A DNA stretch of 64,000 bases, from positions 2,666,001 to 2,730,000 of the forward strand of contig NZ_OY781106.1 in NCBI RefSeq assembly GCF_963676475.1, given 5' to 3'. A program made the translations under genes and the position numbers. Positions within the stretch are counted from its first letter, which is position 1. Every line of letters begins with the position of its first letter. Origin of the DNA: an uncultured Celeribacter sp. (lineage in GTDB: Bacteria; Pseudomonadota; Alphaproteobacteria; Rhodobacterales; Rhodobacteraceae). The notes beneath the pieces are model-generated. The model did no database searches, was not told the origin of the DNA, and saw nothing but the letters and a program-made list of their open reading frames with translations. This document shows, one piece after another, positions 34,704 to 44,886 of this stretch.

Positions 34704-34738
34704 TAAGCCCGGTCAGGATAATCCCTGAACTGGGCTTA
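34704..34738 (-). terminator. Hairpin just after the aldehyde dehydrogenase stop
   Basis: TAAGCCCGGTCAGG pairs, with one mismatch, with CCTGAACTGGGCTTA around a short AT loop, 14 bases downstream of the aldehyde dehydrogenase stop. No long T-run follows, so it may be a partial terminator or a 3'-end stabiliser within the operon. Confidence 0.5.
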
Positions 34739-34751
34739 GCGGAGGCTGGAT

Positions 34752-36272
<1,521 letters not shown>

Positions 36273-36326
36273 AGGGTCCTCCTCAAATGTTGGCATAACG
36301 TCCTCCACGTCAGCCTATGATCCGAA

Positions 36327-36354
36327 GGTGACCGCTCACTTAACTCGGGTCACC
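36327..36354. other. Hairpin in the aldehyde dehydrogenase leader
   Basis: GGTGACC (36327-36333) and GGTCACC (36348-36354) enclose a 14-base loop, between the operator at 36383 and the start codon at 36272. Confidence 0.5.
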
Positions 36355-36382
36355 CCCGACTTTAGTAGACGCAGCGCAGCAA

Positions 36383-36400
36383 TGTCTCACCTCTGAGACA
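36383..36400. promoter_or_regulatory. Operator upstream of aldehyde dehydrogenase
   Basis: TGTCTCA-CCTC-TGAGACA, 111 bases upstream of the dehydrogenase ATG and 9 bases beyond the stop of the regulator gene. It is identical in both half-sites to the core at 31996-32013. Confidence 0.75.
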
Positions 36401-36408
36401 GGTGCGTG

Positions 36409-37365
36409 TCAATTTTCGCCGTTTTCGCCGATCCCGAGCCGTTTCATCCGGCGATAGAGGGTTGCGCGCCCGATCCCAAGTTCGCGCGCCGCCGCAGACA
36501 TATTGCCGCCCGCGCGCGCAATGGCCCGTTTAAGTGCTGCGCGTTCGGCGCGCTCGAGGGCGGAGACGGAACTGTCGCGGCCCAAAATATCAGAGGCCGG
36601 GCGCGGGTCGATCACGGTACCAAGCCCCAAACCATAGGCCCGACGCGCCGCCCGCGTCGCCCCGATCACGAGATCGTCCTGATCCACGGCCAAAAGCACA
36701 GCGCCCTCGGGGCGATCCTCTGGCCCCGCGATGATGCGGGCTTTGGGAAAGGCGGCACGGAAGGCCTCCGATTCGATCTGTTTCGCGGTTTGCGCCACGA
36801 CGCCTGAAATCAGCCGGGCATAGGCCTCGGTCTGATCGGCGCGGCAGGACGACACATCCAGCGCCGCGATCAATTCGCCATCGGGTCCGAAAATCGGAGA
36901 ATCCATACAGGACATCGCGGTGTTGCGGCTCATGAAATGCTCATCACGATGGATGATGAGATTGCGCCCTTCGGCGATACAGGTGCCGATGCCGTTGGTG
37001 CCCTCAGATTGTTCCGACCAATCGAACCCGGCCCAAAGGCCCCAGGCCTGAAACGTGTCGCTGTCGGCATCTTTCGAGCGCTGGTCCAAAATGACCCCGT
37101 CGCGATCCGTCATCAACACGGAACAGCCCGTGTTACCGACCATCTGGAACAGGTGATCGAGCTTTGGCGTGGCCAAATCCATGAAGCCTTCGAGCCGCGC
37201 GCGACGTTCCTGAATTTCGAGATCGGAGAATCGCTTTGGTTGCGGCGTGCGGGTCGGATCAAGCCCGTGTTTCTTCATCGAGCGTCGCCAACTGGCGGTC
37301 AGACGCGTCCCGACCGTGTCTGATTCGACGGCAGAAATGATGTGATCAGCGTGACTTGTGCGCAT
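36409..37365 (-). CDS. GAF-Fis (AcoR-like) transcriptional regulator without AAA+ domain
   Basis: A 318-residue regulator. The N-terminal half is the AcoR-type sensor region: a SWRRSMKKHGLDPT helix, then a GAF-like domain (about 60-200) with EGTNGIGTCIAEGRNLIIHRDEH and a cysteine-containing SCMDSPIFGPDGEL. The C-terminus is a Fis-type helix-turn-helix (ALKRAIARAGGN, then SAAARELGIGRATLYRRMKRLG). The sigma-54-interacting AAA+ domain (GESGTGKE, GAFTGA) that normally lies between them is absent, so it should act through ordinary promoters or as a repressor. The ATG at 37365 has GGAGG upstream. Its position just before the aldehyde dehydrogenase operator makes it the probable reader of that site. 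Confidence 0.88.
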   Translation of the reverse strand: MRTSHADHIISAVESDTVGTRLTASWRRSMKKHGLDPTRTPQPKRFSDLEIQERRARLEGFMDLATPKLDHLFQMVGNTGCSVLMTDRDGVILDQRSKDADSDTFQAWGLWAGFDWSEQSEGTNGIGTCIAEGRNLIIHRDEHFMSRNTAMSCMDSPIFGPDGELIAALDVSSCRADQTEAYARLISGVVAQTAKQIESEAFRAAFPKARIIAGPEDRPEGAVLLAVDQDDLVIGATRAARRAYGLGLGTVIDPRPASDILGRDSSVSALERAERAALKRAIARAGGNMSAAARELGIGRATLYRRMKRLGIGENGEN

Positions 37366-37461
37366 TTTTCACCGCCTCCTCCCAAACGCGGCTTGTGTTA
37401 GCCTTACCATAGGCAAACCCGCTTCGACAAATCCCGGATGCGTGAGCCATTCTGACAGGGG

Positions 37462-37959
37462 TCAAACCGGCAGAGCCGTGGTCTTGAACACCGTGCGCAT
37501 GGCGAAAGACGACTGCATCGTCTGAACCCCCGGCAGGCGCACGAGCTGGCGATGCACTTCGGCGAAATGATCTGTGTCGGCGGCCACGACCTTGAGGATG
37601 TAGTCCGCCTTGCCCGCCATGAGATGACATTCCAATACGTCGGGCATGTTGCGCACGGCTTTCTCGAAAGCGGCCAAAATATCGTCTGCTTGGCTGGTCA
37701 GGGTCACCTCGACAAAGACGGTTGCCCGGCGATCGAGATGGCGCGGGTCCAGAAGCGCGACGTAATCGCGGATGATCCCTTCGGCCTCCAACCGTTGCAC
37801 CCGGCGATGACAGGCGGAGCTCGACACATTGGCCTCCTGCGCCAGATCAGCGTTCGAAATCCGGCCTCTCACCTGCAAAATGCGCAAAATGCGGCGATCT
37901 GTGTCGTCGAGCTTGGTCATGTTGCGCACTTCTCCCAGCGATACGGTCATTTCGGCCAT
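37462..37959 (-). CDS. Lrp/AsnC family transcriptional regulator
   Basis: A 165-residue leucine-responsive-type regulator: helix-turn-helix at LDDTDRRILRILQVRGRISN through SSACHRRVQRLEAEGIIRDY (about 17-65), then a RAM ligand-binding domain (VFVEVTLTSQADDILAAFE to the end). Such proteins sense amino acids as octamers. Which amino acid or target is not visible. The N-terminus could start at residue 1 or at M14 (MTKLDD); the longer form has a GAAAG element upstream. It stands between the GAF-Fis regulator and mscL, all on the minus strand. Confidence 0.9.
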   Translation of the reverse strand: MAEMTVSLGEVRNMTKLDDTDRRILRILQVRGRISNADLAQEANVSSSACHRRVQRLEAEGIIRDYVALLDPRHLDRRATVFVEVTLTSQADDILAAFEKAVRNMPDVLECHLMAGKADYILKVVAADTDHFAEVHRQLVRLPGVQTMQSSFAMRTVFKTTALPV

Positions 37960-38027
37960 AATCTTTCACGTTTATTTTTTTCCGACAAGCGGCGCGGAAA
38001 CTGAACTCGCCTGCGTACTATAGATGT

Positions 38028-38096
38028 GTCCCCGTTGCTGGTGTCCGCAAGGCGCCAGCAAGAAGGCCCGTTGGATCTCTCCAACGGGCCTTTCGT
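38028..38096 (+). ncRNA. Possible small RNA ending in a terminator
   Basis: A plus-strand stretch with TACTAT (38016-38021) as a candidate -10 box, a GCTGG/CCAGC stem, then a strong terminator hairpin (AAGGCCCGTTGGA / TCCAACGGGCCTT, 38063-38092) followed by TTCGTTT. No plus-strand gene precedes it. The -35 box is poor. The hairpin could instead be the mscL terminator on the minus strand. Confidence 0.25.
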
Positions 38097-38114
38097 TTCC
38101 GTCATCAATGCAAC

Positions 38115-38543
38115 TTACTTTTTGAGCGAGTCGCGGATCTCGATCAGGATATCAAGCTCGGACGGGCCGGCCGGCACCTCTGGCACAACCTCTTCCGGCT
38201 TCTCGGCCAAAGCTTTCACCTTGTTGACGTAGCGCACCAGCATGAAGACCACGAAGGCGATGATCAGAAAGTTGATCACGGCCATGATGAAGGAGCCATA
38301 GGCAAAAATCGACGCCCCCGCCTCGCGTGCAGCTTCCAAAGAGGTGCCCGGCGCCACATCGCCGGAGATCACGACAAAACGGTTGGTGAAATCGAGACCG
38401 CCGGTGAAAATGCCGATGATCGGGTTGATCAGATCGGCAACCATGGATTTGACAATCGCCGTAAACGCCGCACCGACGATGATGCCGACGGCCATGTCCA
38501 TGACGTTGCCCTTGGCGATAAACGCCTTGAATTCTTTCAACAT
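38115..38543 (-). CDS. mscL: Large-conductance mechanosensitive channel MscL
   Basis: MscL is a homopentameric pore that opens under membrane tension to release solutes after hypo-osmotic shock. The 142-residue protein has the amphipathic N-terminus MLKEFKAFIAKGNVMDMAVG, TM1 (GIIVGAAFTAIVKSMVADLI), a periplasmic loop with FVVISGD, TM2 (AVINFLIIAFVVFMLVRYVN) and a cytoplasmic helix ending in ILIEIRDSLKK. I use the ATG at 38543; a GTG five codons upstream is open but not needed. A hairpin follows at 38063-38096. Confidence 0.96.
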   Translation of the reverse strand: MLKEFKAFIAKGNVMDMAVGIIVGAAFTAIVKSMVADLINPIIGIFTGGLDFTNRFVVISGDVAPGTSLEAAREAGASIFAYGSFIMAVINFLIIAFVVFMLVRYVNKVKALAEKPEEVVPEVPAGPSELDILIEIRDSLKK

Positions 38544-38705
38544 TTTACAGTGCCCCACACTATTCAGAGAAGATGCCGCACATGCGAGATACGGTCATGC
38601 ACATTGCATAGCACACTGACGCACATGTGCAGCGGTTTTTTTGCGCTGCAAAAGCAATAGTTTGGGGCCAGATATACGCCACATCCGCCCCCCAAGGAGT
38701 TCAAA

Positions 38706-39407
38706 ATGCCTCAGACCGTCACTCACCCGATCACCGCCCGCTGGCCCGCCCAAACCCCGGAAAAGCTGCAACTCTATTCTTATCCCACGCCCAATGGCGT
38801 AAAGGTCTCCGCCGCGCTTGAGGAAATGGGGCTGGACTACGAGGCGCACCTCGTGACGCTTGCGGACGCCGACGTCAAAAGCCCCGAATTTCTCGCCCTC
38901 AACCCGAACAACAAAATCCCCGCGATCATCGACCCGGACGGTCCCGATGGGACACAGATCGAACTGTTCGAAAGCGGCGCGATCCTGATTTATCTCGCTG
39001 AGAAAACCGGAAAATTCCTCTCGAAAGACCCGAAGACCCGCTATGAGACGATCCAGTGGCTGATGTTCCAGATGGGCGGCCTCGGGCCGATGTTCGGCCA
39101 ACTCGGGTTCTTTTACAAATTCGCAGGCGCCAAGATAGAAGACCCCACCGCGCGCGATCGCTACATCAACGAGAGCAAACGGCTTTTGAATGTGCTCGAA
39201 GAGCGCCTTGAGGGCCGCGACTGGATCATGGGCGACTATTCCATCGCCGATATGGCCATCGCGCCCTGGCTCAACGCGTTGGAATTCTATGGCGCGAAGG
39301 ATGTCGTGGGCTATCACGATCTTAAAAACGTACCGGCCTATGTCGAGCGGTTCTATGCGCGCCCCGCGGTGGCCAAGGCCATCAACATTCCGCCGCGTCC
39401 CGAGTAA
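38706..39407 (+). CDS. Glutathione S-transferase (YfcG/Ure2-like)
   Basis: A 233-residue cytosolic GST. The thioredoxin-like N-terminal domain has YSYPTPNGVKVSAALEEMGL, with Thr/Asn at the position that contacts the glutathione thiol, and the cis-Pro segment NPNNKIPAI. The ESGAILIYLAEKTG block (glutathione gamma-glutamyl binding) and the all-helical C-terminal domain (DWIMGDYSIADMAIAPWL) follow. This pattern matches the nu-class YfcG/YghU group, which has disulphide reductase activity. The ATG at 38706 has AAGGAG upstream. It is divergent from mscL. Confidence 0.92.
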   Translation: MPQTVTHPITARWPAQTPEKLQLYSYPTPNGVKVSAALEEMGLDYEAHLVTLADADVKSPEFLALNPNNKIPAIIDPDGPDGTQIELFESGAILIYLAEKTGKFLSKDPKTRYETIQWLMFQMGGLGPMFGQLGFFYKFAGAKIEDPTARDRYINESKRLLNVLEERLEGRDWIMGDYSIADMAIAPWLNALEFYGAKDVVGYHDLKNVPAYVERFYARPAVAKAINIPPRPE

Positions 39408-39469
39408 GGCGATAGACCCATGCCCGTACAAAAATTTGGGTACGCGCAGAGTTATGTGAGTGCGCACCG

Positions 39470-40942
39470 ATGACACGATTACCAACGGCCCCTTCGGCAA
39501 ATGCATCCGCGACACAGCGCGTCACGGTGGCATTTGTCCTGATCGTCACAGTTTATTTTCTCGCGCAGATGGCTTTGCGGATGATCCTCGGTGGGGCGCT
39601 GGAAACCGATGAGGCGGAAATGCTGCTGATGACCCCCGGCTTGCGCTGGGGGTACGGGCCGCAATTGCCGCTTTACAATTGGTTGCAGACGGCCCTTTTT
39701 GCGGTCTTCGGAGAGACGCTTTTCGCCCTCTCTTTGCTTAAGAACCTGCTGCTTTGGCTCACATATATGTTCGTGTTCTTGGGCCTGCGGGCCTTTGTGC
39801 CAGCCCGGATCGCGGCTCTGAGCGCCCTGTCGCTGTTTCTCATTCCCGACATCGCCTGGGAAGCGCAACGTGCAACGACGCATTCCAATATGCTGCTTGC
39901 GACCATTGCCGCCAGCATCGCGGCCTGGCTTTGGGCATTGAAGACCGGACATTGGCGGGCTTGGGCGCTGCTGGGCCTCGCCATGGGATTGGGTGGCATC
40001 GCGAAATACAATTTCTGGGCCATCCCTGCGGGGCTGTTTCTGGCCTCTCTCACCTTGCCCCAATCGCGACGCAGGGTGTTGACGCCTCAGGCCCTTATCG
40101 CGCCGCTCATTACAGTCTTGATCGTGGCGGGGCCTTATCTTTGGATGATGAACAACCCCGATCTGTCTCTGTCTTCCGTTGGTAAAATTGCGATAGATCA
40201 GGAGGCGGATCACCTCATTCCGAAAGGTGTTTCCCTCTATCTTGAGGGGCTTGCCATCCTCTCGATCCTGCCCGCGCTTGTCGCGGTGGCGCTTAGGCTT
40301 GCCAGCCGCACATCTTCCACCCGGGTCGAAACGAATTGGGTCGTTTCTCTGTTTTTGCGCAGCTTTCTCTTTTTGGCCGTCACGGGAGGCATTGTCGTGT
40401 GGCTGGCGGATGTCGGCCATATCACCCCGCGTTGGCTTTTGCCCGTGGTTCTGCCTCTGGTGATCGGTGCGTTTCTTTGGCTGACGCCCCGCCTTTCGCA
40501 CGGCGCCACCATCGGCTATCTCGTCACACTGGGCCTTTTCGCAGCACTGGTTTTCACCGGGTTGTCGATGGATCGCTACAAGGCCGGCGCACGGCGCGAT
40601 CTCGATTTCATGCCGCTCGTCACGCAGATAGAGGGAATGGACCTGCCGCAAGGCACATTGATCGTCGCGGATTTTTACATCGGTGGCAATCTGGCGCGGA
40701 TCAGACCGGATTGGACCATTCACCCCGATCTGCCCGCAAGCGCCCGTGAGGAGGCCGCGACAGACATTCTCCTCCTCGGTCGCCTTGTGACCTCCGATCC
40801 CGAACTAAAACAGCTGGCCGCCACTGTCGGTTGGCCGCTGGCGCAACAGGCCGAATATGATAAGGGGGAGAAGATTGAGCTTCCTTTCCATCATAGCGAC
40901 CGCATGCTTTTGCTGCATATGCTGCGCGGGACGGCGAACTAA
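39470..40942 (+). CDS. GT39-like integral membrane glycosyltransferase, copy A
   Basis: A 490-residue polytopic protein with about 11 hydrophobic segments, of the ArnT/PMT_2 type (GT-C fold, lipid-linked sugar donors). The first periplasmic loop has the acidic catalytic motif TDEAEM (about 44-49) followed by GYGPQLPLYNWLQ (about 61-73). Members transfer sugars from polyprenyl-phosphate carriers onto lipids or proteins; acceptor and sugar are unknown here. The C-terminal periplasmic part contains LIVADFYIGGNLARIRPDW. The downstream gene is a paralogue in the same orientation, 15 bases away, so they form a transcription unit. Confidence 0.85.
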   Translation: MTRLPTAPSANASATQRVTVAFVLIVTVYFLAQMALRMILGGALETDEAEMLLMTPGLRWGYGPQLPLYNWLQTALFAVFGETLFALSLLKNLLLWLTYMFVFLGLRAFVPARIAALSALSLFLIPDIAWEAQRATTHSNMLLATIAASIAAWLWALKTGHWRAWALLGLAMGLGGIAKYNFWAIPAGLFLASLTLPQSRRRVLTPQALIAPLITVLIVAGPYLWMMNNPDLSLSSVGKIAIDQEADHLIPKGVSLYLEGLAILSILPALVAVALRLASRTSSTRVETNWVVSLFLRSFLFLAVTGGIVVWLADVGHITPRWLLPVVLPLVIGAFLWLTPRLSHGATIGYLVTLGLFAALVFTGLSMDRYKAGARRDLDFMPLVTQIEGMDLPQGTLIVADFYIGGNLARIRPDWTIHPDLPASAREEAATDILLLGRLVTSDPELKQLAATVGWPLAQQAEYDKGEKIELPFHHSDRMLLLHMLRGTAN

Positions 40943-40957
40943 GAGACGATTGCGACC

Positions 40958-42445
40958 ATGCGAACCGCCCAAGACCAAGTATCTTCCAACGCCTTCCTCT
41001 TCATTCTCCTCACCTATTTCGCCGTGCAAACCGTGTTGCGCACAGTGCTCGGAGGCACGTTCGAAAATGATGAGGCGGAGATGTTCGTTCTGGCTCAGGA
41101 CTATCGCCTCGGCTATGGCCCCCAGACCCCGCTTTACAACTGGTTGCAGGCCCTGAGCTTCGATCTTTTCGGCCCGACCACATTCGCCATCGCCCTTCCG
41201 AAAAACATCCTGCTCTTCGCCACATATGCTCTGACATTCGACGGGTTTCGCCGTCTTTTGCCTGTCAGGGTCGCTATTCTGGTCACGCTGTCGCTGCTGC
41301 TGCTTCCGAATATCTCCTGGGAAGGGCAACGCGCCGGGTCTCACAGCATCGCCATGCTGGCCCTGATCGCGGCGACGATGAATGTGTTTGCACGGCGCCT
41401 GGAGGCCGCAGAAAAAGGCGAGCACAGGCTGTCTCATGCCGTCCTTCTCGGGATCGCGCTCGGACTTGGCGGGATCACGAAATACAATTTCTGGCTCTTC
41501 CCCCTGCCTTTGCTTCTGACGGCGGGGGGCTTCCCCGACCTCCGGCGCGCGTTCTGGCGCAGGGACCTGATGGTGACGGCCGCCATCGCCGCCGCCATTC
41601 TCGCCTTGCCCATGGGCTGGATTGTCACCCATGCGGAGATGGCCGCCTCGACCAGTGGCACATTGTATAAGCCCTCTGCCTTCGATGGCTTGCCGCCTCC
41701 GTTGATCGGCGTGGCCACCATGCTGTCCGAGGTTCTCGCCGGTCTGATCCTGCTTTTGCTCACCCTCATCGTGCTGCGCCTGCCCTTCGGGCGGCGCATG
41801 TTCGCCTTGGGCCCGGCCCCTCTGCTCTCGCGCTGGATGCTATGGTCCGGCCTCACCGGCCTCGTCGTCATTACGTTTCCCGTGATTGGCTGCGGCGTCA
41901 CCGATGTTCAGGCCCGCTGGCTGATCCCCCTGCTGATCACGCTGGCCTTTGGTCTGATGACTTGGGTTGCCCCGACACTCAGCCCCCGCCTCTTGCGCAA
42001 TGCCTTCCGCTACTCTGCCTGCCTCGCTCTTTTGATCATCGTCGCGATGGCAGACACACGTCTAAGGGGCGCCGGCAGCGATTCCCTCGACATCGAAACG
42101 CTGGCCGAGATCATCGAACAGGACCTGCCCGAAGGCGCCAAACCGCCCGCCGTGGTCAGTTTCAACTTTTACTATCCCGGCAATCTGAAATATCTGCGCC
42201 CGTCTTGGACCGCTTTGCCCGCTCAACCGGGGGGCACCATTCCCGAGGATCTGGACCGCATTGTCGTCGTCGGCATCGACAATCCGGCAGAGATCACACG
42301 CAAACTCGCGACCCACGATCTGATGCCGGAGGCGCCTGAACTGGGCCCCCTGAGCATGGCCACCCTGCCCTTCCGTTTCGAAGACCCGGAGGTTACACGA
42401 GACGTGCCCTATATCATCATCCCATTGAAAAACGGCGCCCAATAA
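40958..42445 (+). CDS. GT39-like integral membrane glycosyltransferase, copy B
   Basis: A 495-residue paralogue of the preceding gene with the same layout: NDEAEM in loop 1, GYGPQTPLYNWLQ next to it, a TKYNFWLFPLPLLL helix (compare AKYNFWAIPAGLFL in copy A) and a C-terminal SFNFYYPGNLKYLRPSW segment. About 11-12 transmembrane segments. The two proteins clearly arose by tandem duplication but have diverged widely outside these blocks, which suggests different acceptors or steps. The stop codon lies inside the loop of the terminator at 42428-42459. Confidence 0.85.
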   Translation: MRTAQDQVSSNAFLFILLTYFAVQTVLRTVLGGTFENDEAEMFVLAQDYRLGYGPQTPLYNWLQALSFDLFGPTTFAIALPKNILLFATYALTFDGFRRLLPVRVAILVTLSLLLLPNISWEGQRAGSHSIAMLALIAATMNVFARRLEAAEKGEHRLSHAVLLGIALGLGGITKYNFWLFPLPLLLTAGGFPDLRRAFWRRDLMVTAAIAAAILALPMGWIVTHAEMAASTSGTLYKPSAFDGLPPPLIGVATMLSEVLAGLILLLLTLIVLRLPFGRRMFALGPAPLLSRWMLWSGLTGLVVITFPVIGCGVTDVQARWLIPLLITLAFGLMTWVAPTLSPRLLRNAFRYSACLALLIIVAMADTRLRGAGSDSLDIETLAEIIEQDLPEGAKPPAVVSFNFYYPGNLKYLRPSWTALPAQPGGTIPEDLDRIVVVGIDNPAEITRKLATHDLMPEAPELGPLSMATLPFRFEDPEVTRDVPYIIIPLKNGAQ

Positions 42446-42459
42446 GGCGCCGTTTTTTT
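42428..42459. terminator. Bidirectional terminator between GT39 genes and pheT
   Basis: AAAAACGGCGCC and GGCGCCGTTTTTTT with the loop CAATAA, which contains the stop codon of the upstream gene. The A-run and T-run make it usable from both sides (pheT converges from the right). Confidence 0.9.
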
Positions 42460-42479
42460 GATCTCAAAAGCTTTGAAGC

Positions 42480-44873
42480 TTAGCCGCGCAAGGTCCCGCC
42501 GGTGGCTTTTTCGACCTTGGCGATGATCTTTTGCGACAGCGCGTCTAGGTCTTTTTCCTTCAGCGTCCCGTCTGTGGGCTGAATACGCACAGTGATCGCC
42601 AGAGACTTCTTGTCCTCGCCCAAAGAGCCACCGATGAACTCGTCAAAGATGCGCACATCTTCAATCAGCGCCTTGTCGGCGCCACCGGCTGCGTTGACCA
42701 GATCGAGCGCGCGCACGTCCTTGTCGACGACAAAGGCAAAGTCGCGCTCAACCGCTTGCAGGTCATTGGTGAAGAACGCGGACCGCGCGATTTTATTGCC
42801 ACGCGGCATCGGGGCCTCTTCGAGGTAGACGGTAAAGGCCACAGCGGTGCCTTTGACGCCCATCTCCTTGAGAACCTTCGGGTGCAGCTCGCCGAATTCG
42901 GCCAGAACCTTTTTCGGACCGAGGCAGATTTTCCCCGAGCGGCCCGGGTGGAACCACGGCGAAGTATCGCGCAGGATTTGTGCCTTTGCGGGCGCGCCGA
43001 TGGCCGCCAAAACGGCCTCTGCATCGGCTTTCGCGTCATAGAGATCGTAGCTGCGGCGTTCGCCATGCACGTCTTTCGCCCCCGTCGCACCCACACGCAG
43101 ACCGGAAATTTGCGCACGCTGCTCACCCGGCTCACCACCAAAGAAGGCAGGGCCGCATTCGAACAGGTTCAGGTCGGCAAAACCGCGCGCCTGATTGCGC
43201 GTCGCCGCCGCCAGAAGACCGGGCAAAAGGTCCGGGCGCATATGGCTCATCTCGGAGGAAATCGGGTTTTCCAGACGCACGGCATCGGTGCCCCCGCCGA
43301 AGAGGTCCGCGGATTTCTGGTCGATGAAGCTGTAGGTCACGCATTCGTTGAACCCGAGACCCGCCGCCTGATGGCGGGAGGCACTTTCGCGCACCTGCAT
43401 CGGCGTCAGGATTTGCTTCGCCACGCCGGAGGGGCGTTTCATTGGCTTCGGCTCCAGATGCGTCAGGCTTTCGACACGGGCGACTTCTTCGACCAGATCG
43501 GCCTCGCCCAGCACGTCGGGACGCCAGCTCGGCACTTGCGCCATGTCGCCGTCCATCACGAAGCCCAAGGCCTCCAGAATCGCGACCTGACGTTCCGCCG
43601 GAATGTCCATACCGACGAGCGATTGCACCCGGTCGGTGTCGAGTTTGTAGCTCCGCGACACGTCCGGCACTTCGCCCGCGACGACAACCTCAGAAGCTTC
43701 GCCACCGCAAAGCTCGAGGATCATCGCGGTCGCATCGTCCAGAGCTTGCATGTTGTAGGCCGGGTCGATGCCGCGCTCGTTGCGGTAACGCGCGTCCGAG
43801 TTGATCTTAAGCGCGCGGCCACCTTTGGCGATGTCGAGATGGTTCCAGAACGCCGCCTCGACAAACACATCCGTGGTCTCATCGGAACAGCCGGTCTCTT
43901 CGCCGCCCATGATGCCACCGATGCTCTCGACCTTGCCACCGGAGAAGATGCACATCGCGCCTTCGGGCATTTTGTAGGTCTTCTCATCGAGCGCCAAAAG
44001 CTCCTCGCCGCCTTTCGCGCGGTCGATCACCAGACCGCCCTCCACCGTCGCCGCGTCAAAGACGTGCAGCGGGCGGTTGCGGTCATAGGTGAAGAAGTTG
44101 GTGACATCGACCAGAATGGAAATCGGGCGCAGACCGATGGCGGTCAGGCGATCCTGCAACCATTTCGGCGAGGGACCGTTTTTCACGCCTTTGATCAGAC
44201 GCCCGGCAAAGACGTGACAGCCGTCTTTCGCGGCCTCCGTAACCTCGACCGAGATCGGGTTCGGGAATTTGCCTTCGACCGTCTCGACTTTGAGCGGCTT
44301 CAACGTACCAAGCCCCCGCGCCGCCAAATCACGCGCGATGCCATGGACCCCCAACGCGTCAGGTCGGTTCGGCGTGATCGCGATTTCGATGACCGGATCG
44401 ACCTTCGACGGCTGATGTTTCGCCAGCCAGTCGGCAAACTCCATGCCGATCTCGCCGTCTTCCAGCTCGATGATGCCGTTGTGCTCGTCCGACAGCTCCA
44501 GCTCGCGCTCAGACGCCATCATACCATGGCTCTCAACGCCGCGGATTTTGCCGACGGAAATCGTAATGTCGAGGCCGGGGATATACATGCCCGGTTTCGC
44601 CAAGACGGCGGTGATCCCCGCACGGGCATTGGGCGCGCCACAGACGATCTGGGTCATGCCCTCGTCGGTTTCGACCTGACAGACCCTGAGCTTGTCGGCG
44701 TCCGGGTGTTTCTCGGCCTCTTTGACTTTGACGAGTTTGAACCCCTTAAGCTTATCGCGCGGGTTCTCGACGCCTTCGACCTCAAGCCCGAGATCGGTCA
44801 GCGCGTAAAGGATGTCATCGAGGGAGGCCTCGGTTTCCAGATGCTCTTTGAGCCAGGAGAGTGTGAATTTCAT
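42480..44873 (-). CDS. pheT: Phenylalanine-tRNA ligase beta subunit
   Basis: A 797-residue PheRS beta chain. In order: MKFTLSWLKEHLETEASLDD (N-terminal helix), tRNA-binding OB domain with ADKLRVCQVETDEGMTQIVCG (split for length, about 60-90), B3/B4 editing domain (PNRPDALGVHGIARDLAARG, then the FFTYDRNRPLHVFDA segment), B5 domain, the catalytic-like domain, and the FDX-ACB anticodon-binding domain at the C-terminus (DFAFVVDKDVRALDLV). I start at the ATG at 44873 behind GGGAGA. It is separated from pheS by three small genes on the same strand. Confidence 0.96.
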   Translation of the reverse strand: MKFTLSWLKEHLETEASLDDILYALTDLGLEVEGVENPRDKLKGFKLVKVKEAEKHPDADKLRVCQVETDEGMTQIVCGAPNARAGITAVLAKPGMYIPGLDITISVGKIRGVESHGMMASERELELSDEHNGIIELEDGEIGMEFADWLAKHQPSKVDPVIEIAITPNRPDALGVHGIARDLAARGLGTLKPLKVETVEGKFPNPISVEVTEAAKDGCHVFAGRLIKGVKNGPSPKWLQDRLTAIGLRPISILVDVTNFFTYDRNRPLHVFDAATVEGGLVIDRAKGGEELLALDEKTYKMPEGAMCIFSGGKVESIGGIMGGEETGCSDETTDVFVEAAFWNHLDIAKGGRALKINSDARYRNERGIDPAYNMQALDDATAMILELCGGEASEVVVAGEVPDVSRSYKLDTDRVQSLVGMDIPAERQVAILEALGFVMDGDMAQVPSWRPDVLGEADLVEEVARVESLTHLEPKPMKRPSGVAKQILTPMQVRESASRHQAAGLGFNECVTYSFIDQKSADLFGGGTDAVRLENPISSEMSHMRPDLLPGLLAAATRNQARGFADLNLFECGPAFFGGEPGEQRAQISGLRVGATGAKDVHGERRSYDLYDAKADAEAVLAAIGAPAKAQILRDTSPWFHPGRSGKICLGPKKVLAEFGELHPKVLKEMGVKGTAVAFTVYLEEAPMPRGNKIARSAFFTNDLQAVERDFAFVVDKDVRALDLVNAAGGADKALIEDVRIFDEFIGGSLGEDKKSLAITVRIQPTDGTLKEKDLDALSQKIIAKVEKATGGTLRG

Positions 44874-44886
44874 CTTAGGGGTCTCC

